Shown: positions 15,313 through 21,896 of the stretch, in pieces
Numbering within the stretch: position 1 is the stretch's first letter
How the letters are laid out: each line of letters opens with the position of its first letter
NCBI GenBank assembly: GCA_045600845.1
Contig: JAZRYR010000045.1
Location: 1 to 21,896, forward strand
Origin: RGIG5612 sp045600845
GTDB lineage: Bacteria; Bacillota; Clostridia; Lachnospirales; Lachnospiraceae
Direction of reading: 5' to 3'
Length of the DNA: 21,896 nucleotides
Translations under genes and position numbers: made by a program
Notes under the pieces: model-generated
What the model was told of the DNA's origin: nothing
What the model saw: only the letters and a program-made list of their open reading frames with translations
The model's database searches: none

Positions 15313-17391
15313 ATGAAAAAAGTGTTTGTCTTAATCGCAGCCGCTATATTCGCAACGGTTGTGATGACTGCATGCGGAAACAAGGAAGTGAGTCAAGAAT
15401 CGATTCCGGAAACAATTCCAGAAACGACTCAGGAAACAATTAATTACCCTTCACCGAATATACAGGAAAATCTACCAGACAAAAAACCGGAATTATCTGA
15501 AGATTTTTACATACACGTGAATTACGACCAACTAAAAAATACGGTAATGCCGGATGGAAAAGCATCATGGTCAAATTTTGCGATGATAAATGAGGGGATT
15601 ATCAAGGACATGATTGAAGTGCTTGATAAAGAAACCGGTGAGGGAGAGCAAAAGATTGTTTTCGACTATTACAGGAAGTATATGGACATGGATGAGAGGA
15701 ATAAAGCTGGATGGTCTAGCGTTATCCCTTACGGAGAAAAGATTATGTCCGCAAAGACTTTTGATGACCTTATGGAAACTGTGTGTTCAACACCTGAACT
15801 GGCATATCAGCTGCTTCCGGTGAAATTTGATGTTTCCCCAGATGGAATGGACAGCCTCAAGGAAGTTACTTTTATTTTAGTACCGGGCCTTGATCTTGAA
15901 GATTCTGCGGAATATACAAAGATTTCATCATATGGCCAGCGCCTTAAGGATGCAGACGATCATTTCTTCACAAAGCTCTTGCTTAAATATGGCCTTGATG
16001 AAGATAGTGCTGCGCAGGTTATTAATAACAGATTTGCACTGGAGGGCAAACTTGCCCAGTATATTTATCCAACCGAGACAAGTTATAGAGATGACTGGGA
16101 GAAGCTGATTTATAATCCATTTACAGAGGAAGAATTAGTTTCACTTGCGGGAACATTTCCGATGGAAAAAGTTCTTAAGGCTTATGGCATAGACAATAAT
16201 ATCAAATATATTGTAGATCAGCCGGAGTATTACGAAGCCTTACAAAATATTATGACCGAAGAAAATCTGGAAGAAATCAAATCCTGGATGCTCATTGAAA
16301 TCCTGAAATTTGCAGCTTCCTATACGGATGAGGAAGCTTTAACTGCCAAAGTAGACTGGAACAATGAAAAGAACGGCAGTTCAGGAAGGCCGAGCCTTGA
16401 AAGTATGGCTTATGATACCATAAGTGATACTTTTACAGAACTTTTTGGATTAATTTACGCTGATCGGTTCTTCAGCCAGGAAGAAAAAGAAGAAGTAACA
16501 AAAATGGTCTATGACCTTCTGGATGTATATAGAAGACGTCTGCAAAATATTGATTGGTTAGGCGATGAAACACGTAAAACTGCGGTAGAAAAGCTGGATG
16601 CCATGGGTGTATATGTCGGATACCCGGAAGAAGTTCGCTTTGATTATTCTGGATGGGAAATCAATCCAAAAGCGGATCTTTTCACATATCAGGCAGCTAT
16701 CTACGCAGAACGAGGAAGACAGAACGCGAACTATGCTGGTAAAAATGTTAATAGGGCTGCCTGGGGACACATGATGGCACCAAATGTGGTAAATGCCTGC
16801 TATGAGCCGACTCAAAACAGTATCTATTTTCCTGCAGCTATTTTGCAAGCACCATTTTACGATAAAGATAATTCCGTTTCAGCAAACATGGGAGGAATCG
16901 GCATTGTTATAGGACATGAAATTACTCATGCTTTTGATACTATGGGAAGCCAGTATGATAAAAACGGTAATATGAACAACTGGTGGACAGAAGAGGATTT
17001 AAACGCTTTCCAGGAAAGAACAAAGGTAGTTGGAGAAAGATATGCCGCATATGTACTTGTGGATGATATCCATGTAAACGGAGATTTAACAATCGGTGAA
17101 ACGGTTGCAGATCTTGGTGGTGCGTCTTCAGCTCTTCAGATCCTTCAGGAAAGAAAGGCAAACGGTGAAGAGATAGATTATTCTGAATTTTTTGAAACAG
17201 ATGCAAATGTATGGTTTGAAATAGCTACAAAAGAACGCGTAATCACAAATCTGAAGAACAATCCGCATGCTCCATCCTGCCTTAGAGCAAATGTAAATCT
17301 TGCCCAGTTTGATGAGTTCTATGAAACATATGGAATAAAAGAAGGCGATAAGATGTACACCGCACCGGAAGATAGGCTGAAGGTTTGGTAA
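15313..17391 (+). CDS. M13 (neprilysin/PepO-type) metallopeptidase lipoprotein
   Basis: A 692-aa zinc endopeptidase. The N-terminus is a lipoprotein signal with a lipobox ending at Cys21 ('VMTAC'), followed by a Pro/Thr/Glu-rich linker (about 29-50), so the enzyme is anchored on the outer face of the cell membrane. The catalytic site is His535-Glu-Ile-Thr-His539, with Glu596 in 'GETVADLGG' as the third zinc ligand and Asp600. Upstream 'NACYEPTQNSIYFPAAIL' is the M13 'NAYY' substrate-binding motif with Cys in place of the first Tyr. The C-terminus 'KEGDKMYTAPEDRLKVW' fits the family end, where a Trp is nearly always last. GAGAGGTG precedes the ATG. The stop codon lies in the first unit of a 23-bp tandem repeat. 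Confidence 0.93.
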   Translation: MKKVFVLIAAAIFATVVMTACGNKEVSQESIPETIPETTQETINYPSPNIQENLPDKKPELSEDFYIHVNYDQLKNTVMPDGKASWSNFAMINEGIIKDMIEVLDKETGEGEQKIVFDYYRKYMDMDERNKAGWSSVIPYGEKIMSAKTFDDLMETVCSTPELAYQLLPVKFDVSPDGMDSLKEVTFILVPGLDLEDSAEYTKISSYGQRLKDADDHFFTKLLLKYGLDEDSAAQVINNRFALEGKLAQYIYPTETSYRDDWEKLIYNPFTEEELVSLAGTFPMEKVLKAYGIDNNIKYIVDQPEYYEALQNIMTEENLEEIKSWMLIEILKFAASYTDEEALTAKVDWNNEKNGSSGRPSLESMAYDTISDTFTELFGLIYADRFFSQEEKEEVTKMVYDLLDVYRRRLQNIDWLGDETRKTAVEKLDAMGVYVGYPEEVRFDYSGWEINPKADLFTYQAAIYAERGRQNANYAGKNVNRAAWGHMMAPNVVNACYEPTQNSIYFPAAILQAPFYDKDNSVSANMGGIGIVIGHEITHAFDTMGSQYDKNGNMNNWWTEEDLNAFQERTKVVGERYAAYVLVDDIHVNGDLTIGETVADLGGASSALQILQERKANGEEIDYSEFFETDANVWFEIATKERVITNLKNNPHAPSCLRANVNLAQFDEFYETYGIKEGDKMYTAPEDRLKVW

Positions 17392-17452
17392 TAGGAAAAA
17401 TAAGTGTTTGGTAATAGGAAAAATAAGTGTTTTGTAATAGAAAAAATAAGTA
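17384..17452 (+). repeat. Three tandem 23-bp repeats across the end of the M13 gene
   Basis: Units at 17384-17406, 17407-17429 and 17430-17452. The first two are identical (start TTTGGTAATAGG) and the third has three changes. The first unit contains the stop codon of the peptidase, so the following units repeat its last Trp codon and stop. Confidence 0.9.
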
Positions 17453-17454
17453 CC

Positions 17455-17483
17455 TTGCAAAGATTACACTTGCGTGATATACT
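17455..17483 (+). promoter_or_regulatory. Promoter of rpmE
   Basis: TTGCAA (17455-17460), a 17-bp spacer and TATACT (17478-17483). The predicted leader of about 60 nt contains a hairpin TCCGAA (17509-17514) with TTCGGA (17528-17533), 19 bp before the start codon. L31 leaders in Firmicutes can be autoregulatory, so this hairpin may be a protein-binding site. Confidence 0.7.
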
Positions 17484-17552
17484 AGCAAAGCTGACTTAGC
17501 GAAATACGTCCGAAGAGTTAAAAGTTTTTCGGATAAGAGAAGAGGTAAAATT

Positions 17553-17756
17553 ATGAAAGACGGAATCCATCCAAAATATTTTGAAGCAACAGTTACTTGC
17601 AACTGTGGAAATACTTTCACAGTTGGTTCAACTAAACCAGAAATCCACGTTGAGGTATGCTCAAAATGCCATCCTTTCTACACAGGACAGCAGAAGGCTA
17701 TTAAAGCACGTGGACGTGTTGAAATGTTCAACAGAAAATATAATCTGACAAAGTAG
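17553..17756 (+). CDS. rpmE: 50S ribosomal protein L31, zinc-binding form
   Basis: A 67-aa ribosomal protein. It carries the zinc motif Cys16, Cys18 ('TCNCGNTF') and Cys36, Cys39 ('CSKCHPFYTG'), which marks the C+ (Zn-containing) paralogue rather than the zinc-free one that replaces it under zinc starvation. Start and length are normal ('MKDGIHPKYFEATVTC'); AAGAGGT lies upstream. It has its own promoter and terminator. Confidence 0.97.
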   Translation: MKDGIHPKYFEATVTCNCGNTFTVGSTKPEIHVEVCSKCHPFYTGQQKAIKARGRVEMFNRKYNLTK

Positions 17757-17766
17757 CTAACTGATT

Positions 17767-17822
17767 TAGGGTAGAGTTATTATCTTCGCGCAGCGGAGCT
17801 TAATGGCTCGCCCTATTTTTTT
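17767..17822 (+). terminator. Terminator after rpmE
   Basis: TAGGG (17767-17771) pairs with CCCTA (17811-17815), enclosing an inner stem CTTCGC/GCGGAG around 17784-17798, followed by seven T (17816-17822). Confidence 0.7.
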
Positions 17823-17842
17823 ATGTAAAGTAGGCCTGGTGT

Positions 17843-17907
17843 CCGTTGCCTGCGAGCGGATCATAGGCGAGAACGGTGATGGAGGGGTAGGATTTATCCA
17901 ACCTTCC
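17843..17907 (+). promoter_or_regulatory. Structured leader before the YqhQ-like gene
   Basis: Two hairpins lie between the rpmE terminator and the next gene. The first is CCGTTGCCT (17843-17851) with AGGC (17865-17868) and AACGG (17872-17876), with a 3-nt bulge. The second is an extended stem 17881-17893 with 17896-17907 around a TT loop. The second ends 9 bp before the ATAGGAG ribosome binding site (17915-17921). I see no promoter here, so the RNA probably comes from rpmE read-through. Confidence 0.4.
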
Positions 17908-17928
17908 GATACATATAGGAGTTTTTAA

Positions 17929-19002
17929 ATGAAATCTTCCAACATTGGCGGGCAGGCAGTTATCGAAGGCGTCATGATGCGTCATGATGAAGACATTGCT
18001 GTCGCAGTACGCAGACCGGATGGTCAGATCGAAGTCGGAAAAAGTAAATATGTGAGTATTGCAAAAAAATACAAGGTACTCAGATTACCAATCATACGCG
18101 GAGTTGTTTCTTTTATCAGCTCGCTGGTCATCGGTCTGAAAACGCTGACCTATTCCGCAAGTTTTTATGAAGATGATATAGAAAAAGAACATGGCATTAC
18201 GGACAAGGCCATAGACTCCACCTTTAAATCAAAAGGAGAAACGGCGGTGATGGCGTTTACTGTTGTGTTTGCGTTGATCATAGCGATTGCTTTGTTTGTG
18301 GTTTTGCCCTATGTGATTTCATCGCTGATCTTGAAGTTTACGCATATTTCTTCCAGCATCCTGCTGGCGGTGATAGAAGGTGTAGTAAAACTGGGGATTT
18401 TTATCGGATACATCGCCGTGATTTCTAACATGAAGGACATTAAACGGACTTTTATGTATCATGGCGCAGAACATAAATGCATTAACTGTATCGAAAGTGG
18501 AAAACCATTGACCGTAGATAATGTCATGGAGTCTTCCAAGGAACATCGCCGATGCGGAACGAGTTTTATTGTGCTGGTTCTGGTAATCAGTATTATTTTC
18601 TTCATTTTTATCCGCGTCGAAACTTTCTGGCTCAGGTTATTGATTCGTCTTCTGCTGGTGCCGGTTATTGCAGGCGTTTCCTTCGAGTTCATCCGGTGGG
18701 CAGGAAATTCTGACAGCAAAGCAGCCGCCATTTTATCGAAGCCCGGCATGCTTATGCAGGGGATGACCACGAAAGAGCCAACCAGAGACATGGTAGAGGT
18801 AGGCATCGCTTCCGTTGAGGCGGTGTTTGACTGGGAAGCATATCTGGAAGGCATGGATGACCTTTTTGAGACGGAGGATATTGTAATTCGTGAAAAGAAG
18901 AAAACCGTGGAAGAAGTAATTGCGGAATCGGTGGACAATGCAAAAAACACTTCAACGGAGACGATGGAAAAAGCGGACGACGAAACGGTTTCATGGTTAT
19001 AA
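17929..19002 (+). CDS. DUF1385 (YqhQ-type) membrane protein
   Basis: A 357-aa integral membrane protein. The N-terminal 'IGGQAVIEGVMMR' (6-18) is the DUF1385 hallmark, followed by a small soluble part, several hydrophobic helices (about 45-65, 105-135, 140-165, 205-265), and the conserved loop 'YHGAEHKCINCIE' with 'HRRCGTSF' further on. The last 60 residues are acidic and hydrophilic. The function is not established. Its position between rpmE and prmC-prfA is conserved in Clostridia, which gives no direct functional clue. AGGAG precedes the ATG by 7 bp. Confidence 0.9.
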   Translation: MKSSNIGGQAVIEGVMMRHDEDIAVAVRRPDGQIEVGKSKYVSIAKKYKVLRLPIIRGVVSFISSLVIGLKTLTYSASFYEDDIEKEHGITDKAIDSTFKSKGETAVMAFTVVFALIIAIALFVVLPYVISSLILKFTHISSSILLAVIEGVVKLGIFIGYIAVISNMKDIKRTFMYHGAEHKCINCIESGKPLTVDNVMESSKEHRRCGTSFIVLVLVISIIFFIFIRVETFWLRLLIRLLLVPVIAGVSFEFIRWAGNSDSKAAAILSKPGMLMQGMTTKEPTRDMVEVGIASVEAVFDWEAYLEGMDDLFETEDIVIREKKKTVEEVIAESVDNAKNTSTETMEKADDETVSWL

Positions 19003-19016
19003 GTGACGTAGTGTTG

Positions 19017-19098
19017 TCGGCGGCGTGGAGAAACTCCCAAAACAGATTCGGCGGCGCGGAAAAACTCCCAAAACAGATTCGGTGGCGTGGAGAAATCC
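19017..19098 (+). repeat. 31-bp tandem repeats between the YqhQ-like gene and prmC
   Basis: Units at 19017-19047 and 19048-19078 differ at two positions; a third, partial unit (19079-19098) breaks off after about 20 bp. Each begins TCGGYGGCG and includes AAACTCCCAAAACAGAT. The array fills most of the 125-bp gap. Confidence 0.9.
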
Positions 19099-19127
19099 TT
19101 TGTGTCACATTTTAGGTGTATGAAATA

Positions 19128-20051
19128 ATGAATTTGCAGGAAGCACTGAGATACGGAGAAGAACAGTTAGCCGGGGCAGGGATTGCGGATGCGAAAGTTG
19201 ACGCTTTCACTTTGCTGGAAATGGCTTCCGGCGCAAATCGGACCATCTGTCTGTTATCTCCCTATAAGGAAATCGATGAACAACAGATTCACTGCTACAA
19301 AGAACTGATTGCAAAACGTGCGGAGCATGTTCCCTGCCAGTATCTTACGGGAACCTGTGAATTTATGGGATATCCCTTTGAGGTGAATCCCTTTGTGCTG
19401 ATACCACGACAGGACACGGAAACCTTGGTAGAAGAAGTACTGAAAATCCTGCCGGAAAACCCCATGAGAGACGTCCTTTCGAAAAAAACAGGGACTGCGA
19501 AGACGGAGGAAAACTCCGAAACGGCGACAAGCGACTGCAAAGAATCCGTCCGCGTTCTCGATATGTGTACCGGAAGCGGAGCCATTGCCATTGCCTTACA
19601 ATGCTTTCGTCCGGATATTAAAGTAATGGCAGCAGATATTTCTCCCGATGCATTGAATGTTGCGAAGAGAAATTGCGGGACAAACCATTGCAGAATCGAT
19701 TTTGTGCAGAGCAATTTGTTTGAGGCAATTCCTATAGATATTAAATTTGATGCCATTGTATCAAATCCGCCTTATGTGAGCGATGACGAATACGAATGCC
19801 TGATGACAGAAGTAAAGGACCATGAACCGGAGCTGGCTTTAAAGGCCGGAGAGAAAGGCCTGGATATCTACGAGCGGTTGATACCAGAAGCAGTGGAACA
19901 TTTAAAAAAAGAAAGTTTTCTGGCTTTGGAAATTGGATGCGGACAGAGAGAAGATGTTAAGGAACTGATGGAAAAAGCCGGGTTTGCCAAAATAAAAGCT
20001 GTAAAAGATCTTGCCGGATTGGACCGCGTGGTCATCGGATGGCTCTTATAA
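19128..20051 (+). CDS. prmC: Release factor glutamine methyltransferase PrmC
   Basis: A 307-aa SAM-dependent enzyme that methylates the Gln of the GGQ motif in release factors. The N-terminal helical domain (1-85) binds the release factor; 'FVLIPRQDTETLVE' (89-102) and 'VLDMCTGSGAIAIAL' (143-157) form the SAM site; the catalytic 'NPPY' is at 213-216. An unusual hydrophilic insertion of about 30 residues (111-140) lies between these two segments. I chose the ATG at 19128 over the GTG at 19116 because AGGTG (19114-19118) sits 9 bp upstream of it. Its substrate gene prfA is next. Confidence 0.95.
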   Translation: MNLQEALRYGEEQLAGAGIADAKVDAFTLLEMASGANRTICLLSPYKEIDEQQIHCYKELIAKRAEHVPCQYLTGTCEFMGYPFEVNPFVLIPRQDTETLVEEVLKILPENPMRDVLSKKTGTAKTEENSETATSDCKESVRVLDMCTGSGAIAIALQCFRPDIKVMAADISPDALNVAKRNCGTNHCRIDFVQSNLFEAIPIDIKFDAIVSNPPYVSDDEYECLMTEVKDHEPELALKAGEKGLDIYERLIPEAVEHLKKESFLALEIGCGQREDVKELMEKAGFAKIKAVKDLAGLDRVVIGWLL

Positions 20052-20066
20052 AGTTATACGGTTTAC

Positions 20067-20151
20067 GCATAAGCATAGAAACGGCATAAGCATAGAAACG
20101 GCATAAGCATAGAAACAGCATAAGCATAGAAACGGCATAAGCATAGAAACA
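20067..20151 (+). repeat. Five tandem 17-bp repeats between prmC and prfA
   Basis: Exactly five units GCATAAGCATAGAAAC[G/A] at 20067, 20084, 20101, 20118 and 20135, followed by a partial sixth (GCATAA). Only the last base varies. The array ends about 50 bp before the prfA start. Confidence 0.97.
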
Positions 20152-20202
20152 GCATAATACAGGAACGATATAAAAACGGCAAAAAAAGATTGAGGAACGA
20201 AT

Positions 20203-21270
20203 ATGTTTGATCGATTGGAATCCATTGAAAAAAGATACGAAGAAGTTTTGGAAGAACTGGGGCGGCCGGAGACTGCCAACGACCAGAATAAATTCCGGAA
20301 ATTGATGAAGGAGCAGAGTGATCTGTCTCCAATTGTGGAAGCTTACCGAAGATACCGAAAAGCGAAAGAAACCATCGAGGAAAGCCTGGAAATTCTTGAC
20401 ATGGAAAGTGACGAAGAACTGAAAGAACTGGCGAAAGAGGAATTGAACGAGGCGAAGAAAAACGTGGAAATCATTGAGGAAGAATTGAAGATTCTTCTTC
20501 TGCCGAAGGATGAAAACGACGATAAGAACGTTGTTATGGAAATCCGTGCGGGCACGGGCGGTGATGAGGCGGCATTGTTTGCGGCTGAATTATATCGAAT
20601 GTATAATCGCTTCGCAGAAAGAAATGGATGGAAGACGGAGTTGGTTTCCCTGAATGAAATGGGTCTGGGTGGCATGAAAGAAGTAGTTTTCATGATCAAT
20701 GGACAGGGCGCATACTCTAAATTGAAATACGAAAGCGGCGGGCACCGGGTGCAGCGCGTGCCGGTAACCGAGAGCGGCGGCAGAATTCATACATCCGCAG
20801 CAACGGTGGCAGTTATGCCGGAGGCAGAAGATGTGGATATTGAAATCGACATGAACGATTGCAAGTTTGATGTTTTCCGCGCTTCCGGAAACGGTGGCCA
20901 GTGCGTCAACACGACAGACTCCGCAGTTCGGCTTACCCATATTCCTACAGGTATTGTTATCTCATGTCAGGATGAAAAGAGCCAGCTGAAGAATAAGGAT
21001 AAAGCGCTGAAGGTTTTAAAGGCTCGTTTGTATGATCTGGAACTTCAGAAAAAACAACAGGCGGAGGCGGCAGAACGAAGAAGTCAGATTGGCTCCGGCG
21101 ATCGTTCCGAGAAAATCCGCACGTATAATTTCCCGCAGGGGCGTTGCACCGATCATCGAATTGGCTTTACTTCCTACCGTCTGGACAATATTATGGATGG
21201 TGACATTTTTGAAATTATTGATAACTGTATTGCAGCAGACCAGGCAGCGAAGCTTTCCGCGCAGGCTTGA
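20203..21270 (+). CDS. prfA: Peptide chain release factor 1 (RF1)
   Basis: A 355-aa class I release factor that reads UAA and UAG. The codon-recognition tripeptide is P187-V188-T189 (P-x-T type, hence RF1 rather than RF2, which has SPF), and the catalytic GGQ is at 231-233 ('GNGGQCVNTTDSAVRLTH'). The Gln is the target of PrmC. An N-terminal coiled-coil domain covers about 1-100. The ATG at 20203 follows GAGG at 20190-20193. A 37-bp stretch containing the stop codon is duplicated downstream. Confidence 0.97.
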   Translation: MFDRLESIEKRYEEVLEELGRPETANDQNKFRKLMKEQSDLSPIVEAYRRYRKAKETIEESLEILDMESDEELKELAKEELNEAKKNVEIIEEELKILLLPKDENDDKNVVMEIRAGTGGDEAALFAAELYRMYNRFAERNGWKTELVSLNEMGLGGMKEVVFMINGQGAYSKLKYESGGHRVQRVPVTESGGRIHTSAATVAVMPEAEDVDIEIDMNDCKFDVFRASGNGGQCVNTTDSAVRLTHIPTGIVISCQDEKSQLKNKDKALKVLKARLYDLELQKKQQAEAAERRSQIGSGDRSEKIRTYNFPQGRCTDHRIGFTSYRLDNIMDGDIFEIIDNCIAADQAAKLSAQA

Positions 21271-21344
21271 GATATATCGACGTAGCCGTCCTCATATGAG
21301 AAAACATAGCGAAGCTTTCCGCTCAGGGCTGAGATACATCGACG
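21246..21344 (+). repeat. Duplicated 37-bp end of prfA
   Basis: 21246-21282, which spans the prfA stop codon, and 21308-21344 match at 33 of 37 positions, beginning AGCGAAGCTTTCCGC. Both are in the same orientation, 62 bp apart. Confidence 0.85.
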
Positions 21345-21354
21345 GCAAATGCAG

Positions 21355-21391
21355 GAGGATGTTGATATCCGCTTAATATCGGATTTTCCTC
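21355..21391 (+). other. Possible hairpin downstream of prfA
   Basis: ATCCG (21367-21371) pairs with CGGAT (21380-21384), and outer GAGGA (21355-21359) with TCCTC (21387-21391) across an unequal bulge. It could end the prfA transcript, but there is no proper T run after it. Confidence 0.25.
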
Positions 21392-21468
21392 TTCGTAAAG
21401 AAAAAAAGGATAATCAAATTTTCGCGGGGTCTCTTAATGGAGCCTTTGCAGAAAATCACCAAGCAATT

Positions 21469-21743
21469 TACCACCGAATTTGGATTATAACCGATTTGGT
21501 GGTATGATTTTTTACACGAATTCAATTTTGTACCACTGTAATTGGATAATATCATTATTGGTGGTACATTTTTTTATAAAAAATCTATTATTTACCACCA
21601 AAAACAAAAATTTAAAATTTCGGTGGTAAGAAAACAAGAATGATGTACCACCAAAAATAAAGAATTTGAAAATAGGTGGTAAAATGCTTCGACGAACAGA
21701 AAAACTGTACCACTAAAATCGATGAAAATAGATTTGGGTGGTA
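21469..21743. repeat. Array of five 36-bp units with conserved 7-bp inverted ends
   Basis: Units lie at 21469-21504, 21531-21566, 21593-21628, 21646-21681 and 21708-21743. Every unit starts TACCAC[C/T], ends GGTGGTA and is exactly 36 bp, with 22 AT-rich interior bases. Linkers are 26, 26, 17 and 26 bp. Interiors are only partly alike (about 14 of 22 between units 1 and 2 and between units 3 and 4) and linkers are unrelated. In RNA each unit would form a 7-bp stem with a large loop, and each end could also pair with the neighbouring unit. The array is symmetric, so no strand is favoured. I see no gene in 21271-21896; the array occupies the centre of that stretch. It could be protein-binding sites, transposon-end sites or a structured RNA. 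Confidence 0.85.
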
Positions 21744-21849
21744 ATATATATAAAATATAACAAAAAATGGGCTATGACATATTCTCAAACTAAGGTTCTA
21801 CTCATGAAAGTAACTATTACAATAGATCTTTCGGACAACTGAGCCCCCC

Positions 21850-21896
21850 GGAAGCACTCAACTAAAAGCCCTCTGGAAGCACTCAACTAAAAGCCC
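21850..21896. repeat. 25-bp tandem repeat at the window edge
   Basis: GGAAGCACTCAACTAAAAGC plus two C occurs at 21850-21871 and 21875-21896, with a period of 25 bp. The window ends exactly on the second copy, so the array may continue. Confidence 0.8.

Noticed and set aside
20046..20332. Minus-strand frames rich in Phe/Leu/Cys/Tyr-Ala repeats
   Set aside because: They are translations of the 17-bp tandem repeat in other frames.
21469..21743. CRISPR array
   Set aside because: Unit and linker sizes fit, but the interiors of the 36-bp units are not conserved and no cas gene is visible; only the 7-bp ends repeat.
21774..21842. 22-codon reading frame after the hairpin array
   Set aside because: No ribosome binding site and no recognisable sequence; too short to support.

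Overview
The window reads as chromosomal DNA from an anaerobic Gram-positive of class Clostridia, most likely Lachnospiraceae. The evidence is the low-to-moderate GC content, strong AGGAGG-type ribosome binding sites, sigma-A-like promoters, a DUF4364 gene, a DUF1385 (YqhQ-type) gene and the conserved core order tig-clpP-clpX ... engB / rho ... rpmE-DUF1385-prmC-prfA. No species can be named from the sequence alone.

Left part (1-4140): the 3' part of a membrane-anchored DUF6273/SH3 protein and its terminator; a structured intergenic element built from three copies of a 22-nt motif; a decayed MFS transporter gene; then a two-gene operon (Bax-inhibitor-1-like membrane protein and a CDF cation exporter) whose best promoter lies inside the dead MFS gene. 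Middle part (4140-11160): a tightly overlapping ecfA1-ecfA2-ecfT-truA operon (vitamin/metal uptake energising module plus tRNA pseudouridine synthase), followed by the protein quality control block tig-clpP-clpX. The trigger factor has an unusual repetitive tail with two AT-hook-like basic motifs.

Next (11160-12640) comes a compact metal-handling pair: a G-domain-only COG0523 (CobW-type) GTPase followed by a separate His/Cys/Asp-rich protein. It sits where lon is often found between clpX and engB. The engB and DUF4364 genes are on the minus strand and diverge from rho; the two promoters physically overlap. Rho is followed by an M13-family lipoprotein peptidase, then rpmE, a YqhQ-like gene, prmC and prfA, which together serve translation and its termination (L31, glutamine methylation of release factors, RF1).

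Two things stand out. The 626 bp after prfA hold five 36-bp units with conserved 7-bp inverted ends (TACCAC[C/T] ... GGTGGTA), always exactly 22 bp apart, with 26-bp linkers in three of four cases. It looks CRISPR-like in geometry, but the unit interiors are not conserved. In addition, several gene ends and gaps carry short tandem repeats of unrelated units (23 bp x3, 31 bp x2.6, 17 bp x5, a 37-bp duplication of the prfA end, and a 25-bp repeat at the window edge).
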